Positions 1 to 7,896 of a stretch of 64,000 nt of DNA are shown in pieces. Source of the stretch: Pelagibius sp028280305 (GTDB taxonomy: Bacteria; Pseudomonadota; Alphaproteobacteria; Kiloniellales; Kiloniellaceae). The DNA lies in NCBI RefSeq assembly GCF_965233615.1, contig NZ_OZ247495.1. One strand, written 5' to 3'. A program made the position numbers and the translations under genes. The first letter of the stretch is position 1. Each line of letters begins with the position of its first letter. Below the pieces are notes generated by a model. It was not told the origin of the DNA, ran no database searches, and saw only the letters and a program-made list of their open reading frames with translations.

Positions 1-1278
1 CGCCTCGCCACCCTCGCCGCCTTGTCGATCATCGCCGCGATTGCTTGGCAGACGGCTGCAGGGAATGCGCAGATCGCGGCTATCGCCATACAGCTTCTGG
101 CCCTTGCGGCGGTCGCGTTGTCGATCTGGGTCCAGCATCGCGTCGGCAGCGAGACAATGAAGATCATGGAGACAACGCAGCAGATCGCCCGGGGCGGCGA
201 CTTCAATCTGCGGGTTCAGCGGCCCGAGGCCGCCAGAGAGATCGTGGCGTTGCGCGACACCATCAACCATCTGGTCGACGTAACCGATGCCTTCGTGCGC
301 GAGGCCGGGGCTTCCATGCAGCACGTCGCCGCCGGCAAGTATTACCGCAAGATCCTGTTGCGCGGCCTGCCCGGCGACTTCCAGGCGAGCGCCGGGCGCG
401 TCAACACGGCCATCGCTGACATCGCCGACCGCACGCGGCATTTCTCTGAGCTCTCTGATTTTTTCGAGGCACAGGTCAAAACGACAATCGAGACGGTCGA
501 GCAGGCCGTCTCAAGCCTTGGCGAACAGTCAAAGGGCCTTGGGAGCTGCGCCGACGAAACCACGCACAGAGCGACGACCATGGCCGCGGCCGCCGGCGAA
601 GCCTCCGCAAACGTGAAATCGGTCGCCACCGCCGCCGAGCAGCTCTCCACCGCAATCCAAGAAATCACCCAGCAGGTGGAACACCAGGCCAAGATTGCGC
701 ATTCGGCACGCGGAGACGCGGAGAATGCCCGCGATCAGATGCGCGCCCTGGTCACAACCACGGAACAGATTGGCCAGGTCCTGGATCTGATCACCGAGAT
801 CGCCGACAAGACCAACCTGCTGGCGCTGAACGCCACCATCGAGGCCGCCCGCGCGGGTGAGGCAGGTAAGGGCTTCGCCGTCGTCGCCAGCGAGGTCAAG
901 ACCCTGGCGCAGCAGACGGCCAAGGCGACCGAGGAAATCGGCCGCCAGGTCACCGACATTCGCGATACGACACAGCGCACCTACGACGCCAATGAAAGGG
1001 TTACCAGCACCGTCGACACGATCAGCGAAATTGCCGATTCGATTGCCGGGGCCGCCGAAGAACAGAGCACCGTCACCCGCGAGATCGCCAACTCTATCGG
1101 GCAGGCATCCGCCGGCGCGGCCGAGATCGCCGAGAACGTCTCCCGCGTCAGCGATTCCGCCAATCAGACTCAGGATTCCGCCAAACTTATAGAGACGACG
1201 GCCGACGATATGACCGCGCAGATCAAAACCCTCGATCAGTCGGCAACCGAATTCCTGAAGGCGGCGCGCGCAGGCTGA
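1..1278 (+). CDS. Methyl-accepting chemotaxis protein (5' truncated by the window edge)
   Basis: This is the cytoplasmic part of a chemoreceptor that controls CheA/CheW signalling. The frame is open to base 1, so the start lies upstream; the TTG at 22 is not a credible start. A hydrophobic segment encoded near 60-130 looks like a membrane helix and leads into a HAMP-like stretch. The C-terminal half is a long coiled-coil signalling domain with the conserved hairpin-tip motif DKTNLLALNATIEAARAGE encoded around 805-860, followed by the descending helix ending in AGCRAG-like alanine-rich residues before TGA. The sensory domain is not in the window, so the ligand is unknown. Family assignment is firm. 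Confidence 0.93.
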   Translation, partial: RLATLAALSIIAAIAWQTAAGNAQIAAIAIQLLALAAVALSIWVQHRVGSETMKIMETTQQIARGGDFNLRVQRPEAAREIVALRDTINHLVDVTDAFVREAGASMQHVAAGKYYRKILLRGLPGDFQASAGRVNTAIADIADRTRHFSELSDFFEAQVKTTIETVEQAVSSLGEQSKGLGSCADETTHRATTMAAAAGEASANVKSVATAAEQLSTAIQEITQQVEHQAKIAHSARGDAENARDQMRALVTTTEQIGQVLDLITEIADKTNLLALNATIEAARAGEAGKGFAVVASEVKTLAQQTAKATEEIGRQVTDIRDTTQRTYDANERVTSTVDTISEIADSIAGAAEEQSTVTREIANSIGQASAGAAEIAENVSRVSDSANQTQDSAKLIETTADDMTAQIKTLDQSATEFLKAARAG

Positions 1279-1394
1279 CACTTCAACCCATAATAATCAC
1301 TGCTGGAGATCGACAAGACGCCGTAAACAGAGCGATACTATGGGCGCCATACTATGGTGAGAGACCCGCGTTACTTCTGACAGGATGCCTGGAC

Positions 1395-2027
1395 GTGACC
1401 GCCGTTGCCATCGTGACACTTCCCGGTTTCAACGAGATTGACAGTTTCCTCGCCCTGAGCCTTCTGAACCGGGCGGAGGGGGTGACCGCTTTTCTTGCCG
1501 GACCCGCCCGCGAAGTGGTCTCCATGAACGATGTGCCGACGGTCGTTTCAGCAGGCTTTGCGGAAATCGCCGAAGCCAGTGCGGTGGTCATGGGGAGTGG
1601 CCAACGGTCGATTGAATTCGCGGCGGACACGCCCTTCCTGACACGCTTTGCACTTGATCCAAGCCGCCAGATTATCTCCTCCCAGTGTTCGGGCGCCTTG
1701 ATTCTGGCGAAGCTCGGTTTGCTCGAGGGGCACCGGGTCAGCACTGATGACAAGACAAGGGGGCGGATCGCCGACATGGGTTTCGAGACCCTCGAGGCAC
1801 CGCTCTCCGTCTCCGGCAACATCGCGACGGCCGGCGGCTGTCTGTCGGCTCAATACCTCGCCACCTGGCTTCTGCTGCGCCTGACCAATGAAACCGAAAC
1901 CCGCCACGCTTTGAGTTATGTGGTGCCGGTCGGCCACGCCGAAGCCTATACCGACGGCCTGATCGATCGTGCCAAGGCAGCCGACCCGGAGGGTCTGCGC
2001 CGACGGGCCGCCCTCGGTCTGGGTTAA
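1395..2027 (+). CDS. DJ-1/PfpI family protein
   Basis: A 210-residue single-domain protein of the DJ-1/PfpI (class I glutamine amidotransferase-like) superfamily. The N-terminus has the family beta-alpha start (VAIVTLPGFNEID), and the nucleophile-elbow Cys is C98 in SSQCSGALILAKLG, followed by the GG segment (TAGGCLSAQYLA). GTG is chosen as start because no in-frame ATG precedes it. The substrate is unknown: members include amidases, chaperone-like and glyoxalase-like proteins. The gene stands alone on the plus strand and its stop interlocks with that of the convergent GNAT gene (shared TTAA at 2024-2027). Confidence 0.85.
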   Translation: MTAVAIVTLPGFNEIDSFLALSLLNRAEGVTAFLAGPAREVVSMNDVPTVVSAGFAEIAEASAVVMGSGQRSIEFAADTPFLTRFALDPSRQIISSQCSGALILAKLGLLEGHRVSTDDKTRGRIADMGFETLEAPLSVSGNIATAGGCLSAQYLATWLLLRLTNETETRHALSYVVPVGHAEAYTDGLIDRAKAADPEGLRRRAALGLG

Positions 2028-2530
2028 GCGATCAGGTAGCGCTTGGAGATGCGGTCGACCGGGGTGCCGTCGCTCAACGGAACAGCCGCCTTCACCGCGT
2101 AGTCCTGAAAACCCATCTTCCCGTAATAACCCAGGCCGCTTGTGTTGTCGGCGCGGATCGTCGCATTGATCGCGACAAGGCCGAGATCCCTGGCGACCGC
2201 AAGAGTCGCTGCAAAGAGGGCGCGGCCGACACCGGGCACCTTGGGTTGCAGCCGCGCGAAGGTCGCGATGTCACCCCAATCAGGCGGCAGACCGAGATTT
2301 CTTTCGAGGGACTGGAACCCCAGCAGCAGTCCGTCGTCATTCTCGGCCACCTGGCAACTCAGGTGATCTTCGCCGACGAGGAAGTAGTCCCTGAAAGTGG
2401 CATCGGTCAATTGGGTTTCATGCGCCGTAGTGCCGCCGACCGCGATAATTTCATTGAGCAGACTGCAAAGCCCGGCGGCATCGCCGTCTCTGGCCGGGCG
2501 CACGGAAAGAGCATTTGGGGCCACGCTCAT
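2024..2530 (-). CDS. GNAT family N-acetyltransferase
   Basis: A 168-residue GCN5-related N-acetyltransferase. The acetyl-CoA pyrophosphate-binding loop appears as the PGVGRALF segment, followed by the usual helix and the late motif ADNTSGLGYYGKMGFQ, in which the Tyr is the usual general-acid position. The substrate cannot be read from sequence. It is the last gene of the cobalamin operon: its ATG overlaps the cobM stop (ATGA, 2527-2530), so it is probably translated by coupling to cobM. That position suggests co-expression with B12 synthesis, but GNAT proteins have no standard step in that pathway. Confidence 0.85.
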   Translation of the reverse strand: MSVAPNALSVRPARDGDAAGLCSLLNEIIAVGGTTAHETQLTDATFRDYFLVGEDHLSCQVAENDDGLLLGFQSLERNLGLPPDWGDIATFARLQPKVPGVGRALFAATLAVARDLGLVAINATIRADNTSGLGYYGKMGFQDYAVKAAVPLSDGTPVDRISKRYLIA

Positions 2531-3303
2531 GACCCCGACGAAGCCCGCCGCTTGGGCCGGAGCACATGGACGTGCCCGGGGTCGTAGAGGCGGCTGTCGC
2601 TGAAGTCGTTGGAGCCGAGAACCCGTCCAACCAAAATCAGGGCCGTACGGGTGATCTTGGCCGCGCGCACTTTCTGGCGGATGTCGGCCAGGGTGCCGCG
2701 GATGATCTGCTGGTCCGGCCAGGAAGCGCGGTAGACCACGGCGACCGGGCAGTCGGCGCCGTAAGCGGGTGTCAGCTCCGCCTCGATATGCTTCAGGTTC
2801 CGGATCGAAAGGTGGATGGCCAGGGTCGCCCCGGACTGCGCCAGGGTCGCGAGATCCTCGCCCTCGGGCATAGCCGAAGCCTTCATCGCCGTGCGCGTCA
2901 GGATGAGCGTCTGACTGATTTCCGGCAGAGTCAGTTCGCTTTCCAAGGCCGCGGCGGCAGCCGCATAGGCCGGTACGCCGGGCACGATCTCGAAGGCAAT
3001 CTCGGCCTCGCGCAGGCGGCGGATCTGTTCGGCGATGGCGCCGTAGAGCGAAGGATCGCCGGAGTGCACCCGCGCCACGTCCTGACCAACCGCATCGGCT
3101 TCGATCATCTCATGCAGGATCTCGTCCAGGGTCAGGGGGGCGGTATCCATCACCAGGGCGTCTTGCCGGGCGAAGCCCACCACCTCTTCCGGCACCAGAG
3201 AGCCGGCATAGAGAACCAGCGGACAGCGCGCGATGAGATCACGTCCGCGCAGGGTGATGAGATCGGGCGCGCCGGGGCCCGCACCGATGAAATAGACCGT
3301 CAC
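2527..3303 (-). CDS. cobM: Precorrin-4 C(11)-methyltransferase
   Basis: CobM transfers a methyl group from SAM to C-11 of the corrin precursor, making precorrin-5. The 258-residue protein has the tetrapyrrole methylase signature at its N-terminus (YFIGAGPGAPDLITLRGRDL), the SGDPSLYGAIAEQ loop and the EIVPGVPAYAAAAA segment. I chose the GTG at 3303 because it overlaps the preceding cbiG-cobJ stop as GTGA and starts directly at the family N-terminus; the upstream in-frame extension has no homologous look. C-11 (CobM/CbiF) rather than other members of the family is supported by the LTLPEISQTLILTRTA region. Confidence 0.92.
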   Translation of the reverse strand: MTVYFIGAGPGAPDLITLRGRDLIARCPLVLYAGSLVPEEVVGFARQDALVMDTAPLTLDEILHEMIEADAVGQDVARVHSGDPSLYGAIAEQIRRLREAEIAFEIVPGVPAYAAAAAALESELTLPEISQTLILTRTAMKASAMPEGEDLATLAQSGATLAIHLSIRNLKHIEAELTPAYGADCPVAVVYRASWPDQQIIRGTLADIRQKVRAAKITRTALILVGRVLGSNDFSDSRLYDPGHVHVLRPKRRASSGS

Positions 3304-5141
3304 GCCGCATCCTCCGATTTCTTTTTGGCCTTCGCCGCGTAACCGCGGGGCGTGTAGACCCACTGCCCCCCGCCGCCGCGCGAGACGCGCTGCGTCTCGC
3401 TGGAGCCGACCAGCACCACAGTCAGCATATCTACCATGTCCGGCTTCAGCGCGGCCAGGTCGACCAGCTTCACGGTTTCACCCGGCCGGCCCAGATTGCG
3501 CGCCAAGACGACCGGCGTCTCCGCCGGGCGGTGTTGCTTCAGGATTTCCACCGCTGCGGCAAGCTGCCGGGTACGGCGCTTGGAGACAGGATTGTAGAAG
3601 GCAATGACAAAGTCGCCCGCCGCCGCCGCCTCGATGCGCTGCTCGATCGCCGGCCAGGGCGTCAAAAGGTCGGAGAGGGAAATCGTGCAGAAGTCGTGCC
3701 CCAGGGGCGCACCGGCCCGCGCCGCCGCCGCCTGCAAGGCCGAGACGCCAGGCGTGACCTTGATGTCGATACGTCGCCAGAGATCGTTTTCACCGCGGTC
3801 CAGGAGTTCGAAGACCAGGGTCGCCATGGCATAGATTCCGGGATCGCCGGAACAGACGAGCGCCACGTCCTTGCCATCGGCAGCAAGATCGAGCGCCACC
3901 CGCACCCGCTGTTCTTCCTCGCCGAGTTCGTAGCCGTGGCGCGTTTTGCCGGCGGCAAGCGGTCCCAGCAGATCGATGTAGAGCCCGTAGCCCACAAGGT
4001 CCGTCGCAGACAAAACGGCAGCCTCGACTTCGGGCGTACGCCAGACCGGATCGCCGGGGCCGGTGCCGACCACCGCAAGACTGCCCTGCGCCCGGCCAAG
4101 ACTCACCGCATCGATCACGCTTGGAGCCAGCGCAAGGGCGCAGGTCGCCCGGCGGGACTTGGTCTTGGCGACAACCAGGCTGCCTTGCGGTCCGGCGGCG
4201 GCCAGGGCTGCCCCTTCGGCGACGCCGTGGCAGCCGACTTCGCGGAACACGAGATCGGAAGGGTTGGCGAGACGCGGGGCTTCCGCCTCCAGGCTCGCGG
4301 CATCGAAAAAGCGGGCGGGCACCGCCAGGCTGGCAGCCAAGTCCAAGACCGCTTTTTCATCCGCCTTCACGTCGATGGAAAACACCCCGGCCACGGCTTG
4401 GCGCGACAAACCGGCTTGCCCCAGGGTTGTCTCAACCAAGTCCGCCAGTTCCGCCGGATCGCAATCCCGCTCACAACCCACGCCGAGCGCCAGGACCGCC
4501 GGATGATAAACCAGACAAAACGGGCCAGAGGCGCCGAGTTCTTCGGTGACCTGAATCGATAGCGCGCCGTCTTCGCCGAAGGCCAGATCGCTTTGCGCCA
4601 GCCAGTCCGCCTCGCCGTGAAGCGTCACTTTCTCACCCGACAGAAGCGCCGCCGCGAACTCCTTGTAGTCTTCGGGATTACCGAGCCGCCAGCCAGCGGG
4701 CGGGGCGTCCAGGGCGAGGCCGAAACGCCGGTCGCCGGCGGTGGTGACCGCCGCCTCGATCTCCAGTGCAGCCGCGAGTTCTCTGGCCAGGTCATTAGCG
4801 CCGCGATGACCGCCCAGCAGCGGCACGACGGCAGCGCCGTCCTCCGCCACCGCAACCACCGGCGGCTCCACCCGCTTGTCCGCGAGCAGAGGGCCGAGCG
4901 CCCGGATCAGCGTGCCGGCTGCCGCAATGCCGATGATTGCCCGGCCCTCCAAGAAAGCCGCCTGCAGGGTTGCGGAGAAGTCCTCAAATCTCAGATCGGC
5001 CCCTGTTACACGGCCGGCTTTGCCGTAGAGCAAGGCGTTCGGCAGGACCGCCCGCAGATCGGCGGCAAGGTCCGCACCCGCTTGGGTGAGGGCGACAAAA
5101 ACCGGCGCCAGTTCGCCCCCGACCATCCCTGCCGCGCTCAT
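3300..5141 (-). CDS. cobJ: CbiG - precorrin-3B C(17)-methyltransferase fusion
   Basis: A 613-residue two-part protein. Residues 1 to about 350 resemble full-length CbiG, the ring-A delta-lactone opening protein: an N-terminal domain with IIGIAAAGTLIRALGPLLADK and the PLLGGHRGANDLAREL segment, a linker, and a CobE-like C-domain (LALGVGCERDC). Residues from about 353 on are a CobJ/CbiH tetrapyrrole methylase (SLAVVGTGPGDP, VCSGDPGIYAMA, KVTPGVSALQAAAARAG), which methylates C-17 with ring contraction. Both halves look intact. The start overlaps the cobI stop (ATGA). A CbiG-CobJ fusion is known in alphaproteobacteria. The full CbiG half is notable because the aerobic pathway normally needs only a CobE-like domain. 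Confidence 0.9.
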   Translation of the reverse strand: MSAAGMVGGELAPVFVALTQAGADLAADLRAVLPNALLYGKAGRVTGADLRFEDFSATLQAAFLEGRAIIGIAAAGTLIRALGPLLADKRVEPPVVAVAEDGAAVVPLLGGHRGANDLARELAAALEIEAAVTTAGDRRFGLALDAPPAGWRLGNPEDYKEFAAALLSGEKVTLHGEADWLAQSDLAFGEDGALSIQVTEELGASGPFCLVYHPAVLALGVGCERDCDPAELADLVETTLGQAGLSRQAVAGVFSIDVKADEKAVLDLAASLAVPARFFDAASLEAEAPRLANPSDLVFREVGCHGVAEGAALAAAGPQGSLVVAKTKSRRATCALALAPSVIDAVSLGRAQGSLAVVGTGPGDPVWRTPEVEAAVLSATDLVGYGLYIDLLGPLAAGKTRHGYELGEEEQRVRVALDLAADGKDVALVCSGDPGIYAMATLVFELLDRGENDLWRRIDIKVTPGVSALQAAAARAGAPLGHDFCTISLSDLLTPWPAIEQRIEAAAAGDFVIAFYNPVSKRRTRQLAAAVEILKQHRPAETPVVLARNLGRPGETVKLVDLAALKPDMVDMLTVVLVGSSETQRVSRGGGGQWVYTPRGYAAKAKKKSEDAA

Positions 5142-5842
5142 GTCCAGGCTTCCCCGCGCCGGTGGATCAGGATCATCGAGAAATAGGGCGCGCCGTCCTC
5201 CTCAAGGCTGTCCAGCGGCAGGATGCGCTGCTGGTCCATGGTCGCCCGCTCGACATAGCGCGCCCGATCGGAAAGCCCAAGATCGCCGATCACCCGGCGC
5301 ACCTTCTGCAGATGACGCCCGACCTTGATCACGGCTGCGGCCTCAACGCCCTGCAGCCGTTCCGCCAGGGCATCTTCGTCCAGGGGCGCCGGGACGACGG
5401 TCAGCACATCGTTGCGCGCGGCCAGGGGTGCGCCCAGCACGGCAGCGCAGGCGGTCAGCGAGGAAACGCCGGGCACCACCTCCACCGGAAAGCGTTCCGC
5501 CACCCGGCCGAAGAGGTACATGAAGGAGCCGTAGAAAAACGGGTCACCCTCACAGAGCACGGCAACGTCGCTGCCTGCTTCCAGATGCCCGCCGATCTTG
5601 CCGGCGGCCCAGTCATAGACCTCCTGGGCCGGAAAGCGCGCGGCGACCATGGGCATACGAATCTCGATCTCGGTCTGCCCGCCGGGCAAGTGCGGCGCGA
5701 CGATGGCGCGGGCCAGGCTGTCCCCCTCCTCCGGCGCCGGATAAGCGATCACCGGCGCGGCCCGCAACAACCGCAGCGCCTTGAGCGTCAGCAGTTCGGG
5801 ATCGCCGGGCCCGATGCCGAGGCCGTAGAGCTTTCCCGTCAT
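5138..5842 (-). CDS. cobI: Precorrin-2 C(20)-methyltransferase
   Basis: CobI methylates C-20 of precorrin-2 using SAM, giving precorrin-3A. The 234-residue protein has the N-terminal LYGLGIGPGDPELLTLKAL motif typical of CobI/CbiL, the CEGDPFFYGSFMYLF loop and the VVPGVSSLTACAA segment. Length is normal for the family. It starts with ATG overlapping the cobL stop (ATGA at 5839-5842) and its own stop overlaps the next gene in the same way, so three adjacent methylation genes are translationally coupled. Confidence 0.93.
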   Translation of the reverse strand: MTGKLYGLGIGPGDPELLTLKALRLLRAAPVIAYPAPEEGDSLARAIVAPHLPGGQTEIEIRMPMVAARFPAQEVYDWAAGKIGGHLEAGSDVAVLCEGDPFFYGSFMYLFGRVAERFPVEVVPGVSSLTACAAVLGAPLAARNDVLTVVPAPLDEDALAERLQGVEAAAVIKVGRHLQKVRRVIGDLGLSDRARYVERATMDQQRILPLDSLEEDGAPYFSMILIHRRGEAWT

Positions 5843-7065
5843 AGCGGCTTCCCGGCAAGGGCTTTGCGGTGACTGTACTGCGTCACCGGCATCATCGGCC
5901 GCCAGCCCTGAAAGGGCCCGACCGGCTCGGCGCGGGAAACGGCGATCCGGCTGAGCGCACCGCCGTTCTTTTTTTGCCAGGCCAAGAGAGCCTGCTCGCC
6001 CTCCAGGGTCACCGCATTGGCGACCAAACGGCCGCCCTCCTTCAATGCCTGCCAGCAGGTTTCCATAACGCCCTCGCCCGAGGCACCGCCCCCGATGAAA
6101 ACCGCATCCGGCGCTTTGAGGCCCGCGAGTGCCGCGGGCGCCTCTCCCTCGACGATTTCAAGCGTTGGCGTTCCCAAGGCTTCGGCGTTCTCGGCAATCA
6201 TCTTCAGGCGCTCGGTCTTACGCTCCACGGCAATGGCCCGGCTGCGCGGCGCGGCGCGCATCCACTCGACGGAAATGGAGCCACAACCAGCGCCGACATC
6301 CCAGAGCAGTTGATCGGGCAGCGGTGCCAAAGCGGCCAGCGTCACCGCACGCACTTCCCGTTTGGTCATCTGCCCGTCGTGGCGAAAGGCCTCGTCCGGC
6401 AGGCCGGGCACCCGCGGCAGCAAGACCGCCTCCGGATCAACGACACAATCGATTGCCAGCGTGTTGAAGGCCGCGATGTCATTGGCCCGCCAATCGGCAG
6501 CGGTGCCGTCGATCCGCCGCTCGGCCTCACCCTCCATGTGTTCCAGAACGGTCATCCGGCTGTCGCCGAAGCCGCGCTCACGCAACAAGGCCGCCACCGC
6601 CGCCGGGGTTTCCGCGCCCTCGCTGAGAACCAGCAGCTTGGCACCGGGCTGCAGGTAGGCCTGCAGGAGCGCCAGGGGCCGGCCGTGCAGCGTGAGCGTC
6701 TCGACCTCGGCCAGCGGCCAGCCGAGCCGCGAGGCCGCGAGAGCAAAAGCCGAGCGGCCCGGCAGGATGGTCATCTCCTGCAGCGGAATGCGCTTCAGCA
6801 GAGCAGAGCCGACGCCGTACCAAAGCGGGTCGCCGGTGGCCAGAACGCAGACGGCGGTGCCGCGCCTTGCCTCGATCTCGTCCAGCAGCGCGGTAAAGGG
6901 GCTGGGCCAGGCGAGGCGTTCGCGCCCGTCCTCCGGCACCATCGCCAGGTGCCGTTCGCCGCCGACCAGCACGGCGGCATCGTCCACCAACCGCCGCGCG
7001 GCAGGCGTGAGGCCGTCCAAGCCGTCTTCGCAGATCCCAATCAAGGAAAGCCAGGTTTCGGTCAT
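5839..7065 (-). CDS. cobL: Precorrin-6Y C(5,15)-methyltransferase (decarboxylating)
   Basis: CobL methylates C-5 and C-15 of precorrin-6B and removes the acetate side-chain carboxylate at C-12, forming precorrin-8. The 408-residue protein joins a CbiE-like methylase domain (WLSLIGICEDGLDGL start; ATGDPLWYGVGSALL; ILPGRSAFALAASRLGWP) to a CbiT-like Rossmann methyltransferase domain (LLWDVGAGCGSISVEWMRAAP). Both halves needed for the bifunctional enzyme are present. It lies 5 bp after cobH and overlaps cobI by 4 bp. Confidence 0.93.
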   Translation of the reverse strand: MTETWLSLIGICEDGLDGLTPAARRLVDDAAVLVGGERHLAMVPEDGRERLAWPSPFTALLDEIEARRGTAVCVLATGDPLWYGVGSALLKRIPLQEMTILPGRSAFALAASRLGWPLAEVETLTLHGRPLALLQAYLQPGAKLLVLSEGAETPAAVAALLRERGFGDSRMTVLEHMEGEAERRIDGTAADWRANDIAAFNTLAIDCVVDPEAVLLPRVPGLPDEAFRHDGQMTKREVRAVTLAALAPLPDQLLWDVGAGCGSISVEWMRAAPRSRAIAVERKTERLKMIAENAEALGTPTLEIVEGEAPAALAGLKAPDAVFIGGGASGEGVMETCWQALKEGGRLVANAVTLEGEQALLAWQKKNGGALSRIAVSRAEPVGPFQGWRPMMPVTQYSHRKALAGKPL

Positions 7066-7070
7066 GACCG

Positions 7071-7709
7071 TCAGATCCCGGCCCGCGCCAAGGCATTGAC
7101 GGCAGCCGCAGCCATGGCGCTGCCGCCCCGCCGGCCGCGCAGGGTCAGATAGGGAACAGCCAGCTTTGCGGCGATGAGCGACTCTTTCGACTCCGCGGCG
7201 CCGACGAAACCGACCGGAAAGGCAAGGATTGCCGCAGGCTGCGGTGCATCCTCGTCCAGCAACTCCAGAAGACGAAACAGCGCTGTCGGCGCATTGCCGA
7301 TGGCAACCACCGCGCCCGCCAAGTCTTCACCCCAGAGATCGACGGCGGCGGCCGAACGGGTTGTGCCCAAGGTCTTTGCCAGACCGGGCGTGCGGGCGTC
7401 GTTCAAGCTGCACCGTACTGGATTATCGACGGGCAGGCGTTTGCGGGTAATCCCGTCAGCGACCATCTCGCAGTCGGCCAGGACAGCGGCGCCGGACTGC
7501 AAGGCCGCCCGCCCGGCCCCAGCCAAGTCTCCGGCATAGGCAAGATCGCCGGCAATCTCCGGCATTCCACAGGCGTGTACCACCCGCAGCGCAATCTCCG
7601 CCACCTCCGGCGGCAAGGCCGAGAGATCGGTCTCCGACCGCACGATCTCAAAGGAGCGGCGGGCGATCTCCTGCGGGTCACGGATGTAATCCTCCAGGGT
7701 CGTGGTCAT
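7071..7709 (-). CDS. cobH: Precorrin-8X methylmutase
   Basis: CobH (CbiC family) moves the methyl group from C-11 to C-12 of precorrin-8x to give hydrogenobyrinic acid. The 212-residue protein shows the catalytic histidine region RVVHACGMPEIAGDL (His at about residue 45) and conserved downstream blocks (RCSLNDA, AVVAIGNAPTALFRLLEL, AFPVGFVGAAESKESL). Start ATG at 7709. A palindromic intergenic repeat lies between this gene and cbiX upstream, so cobH may be read from the operon transcript or start separately. Confidence 0.94.
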   Translation of the reverse strand: MTTTLEDYIRDPQEIARRSFEIVRSETDLSALPPEVAEIALRVVHACGMPEIAGDLAYAGDLAGAGRAALQSGAAVLADCEMVADGITRKRLPVDNPVRCSLNDARTPGLAKTLGTTRSAAAVDLWGEDLAGAVVAIGNAPTALFRLLELLDEDAPQPAAILAFPVGFVGAAESKESLIAAKLAVPYLTLRGRRGGSAMAAAAVNALARAGI

Positions 7710-7769
7710 GCTACCGACCCAACTCCAAGCGTCACCCTCCGGCTTGAAGAACGCAGCATCCTGCAGAGG

Positions 7770-7877
7770 GTGTCACCCCCACCCCGACCCTCCCCCATCA
7801 AGGGAGCAAGAGACTTTGGAAACCTCGCCACAACTCCCCCTCTCCCTTTGTGGGAGAGGGCTGGGGTGAGGAGGCTT
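7770..7877. repeat. Dispersed GC-rich palindromic intergenic repeat (copy 1)
   Basis: Between cbiX and cobH lies a perfect hairpin with arms CCCTCTCCC (7838-7846) and GGGAGAGGG (7852-7860) around loop TTTGT. It is flanked by CACCCCGACCC-like and GGGGTGAGG-like outer arms. The same consensus is repeated at 58501-58631. Such CCCTCACCCCGACCCTCTCCC-type palindromes are common non-coding repeats in proteobacterial chromosomes. It may weaken read-through or stabilise mRNA inside the cobalamin operon; that role is inference. Confidence 0.7.
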
Positions 7878-7896
7878 GTCGGCACAACGGGCACGA

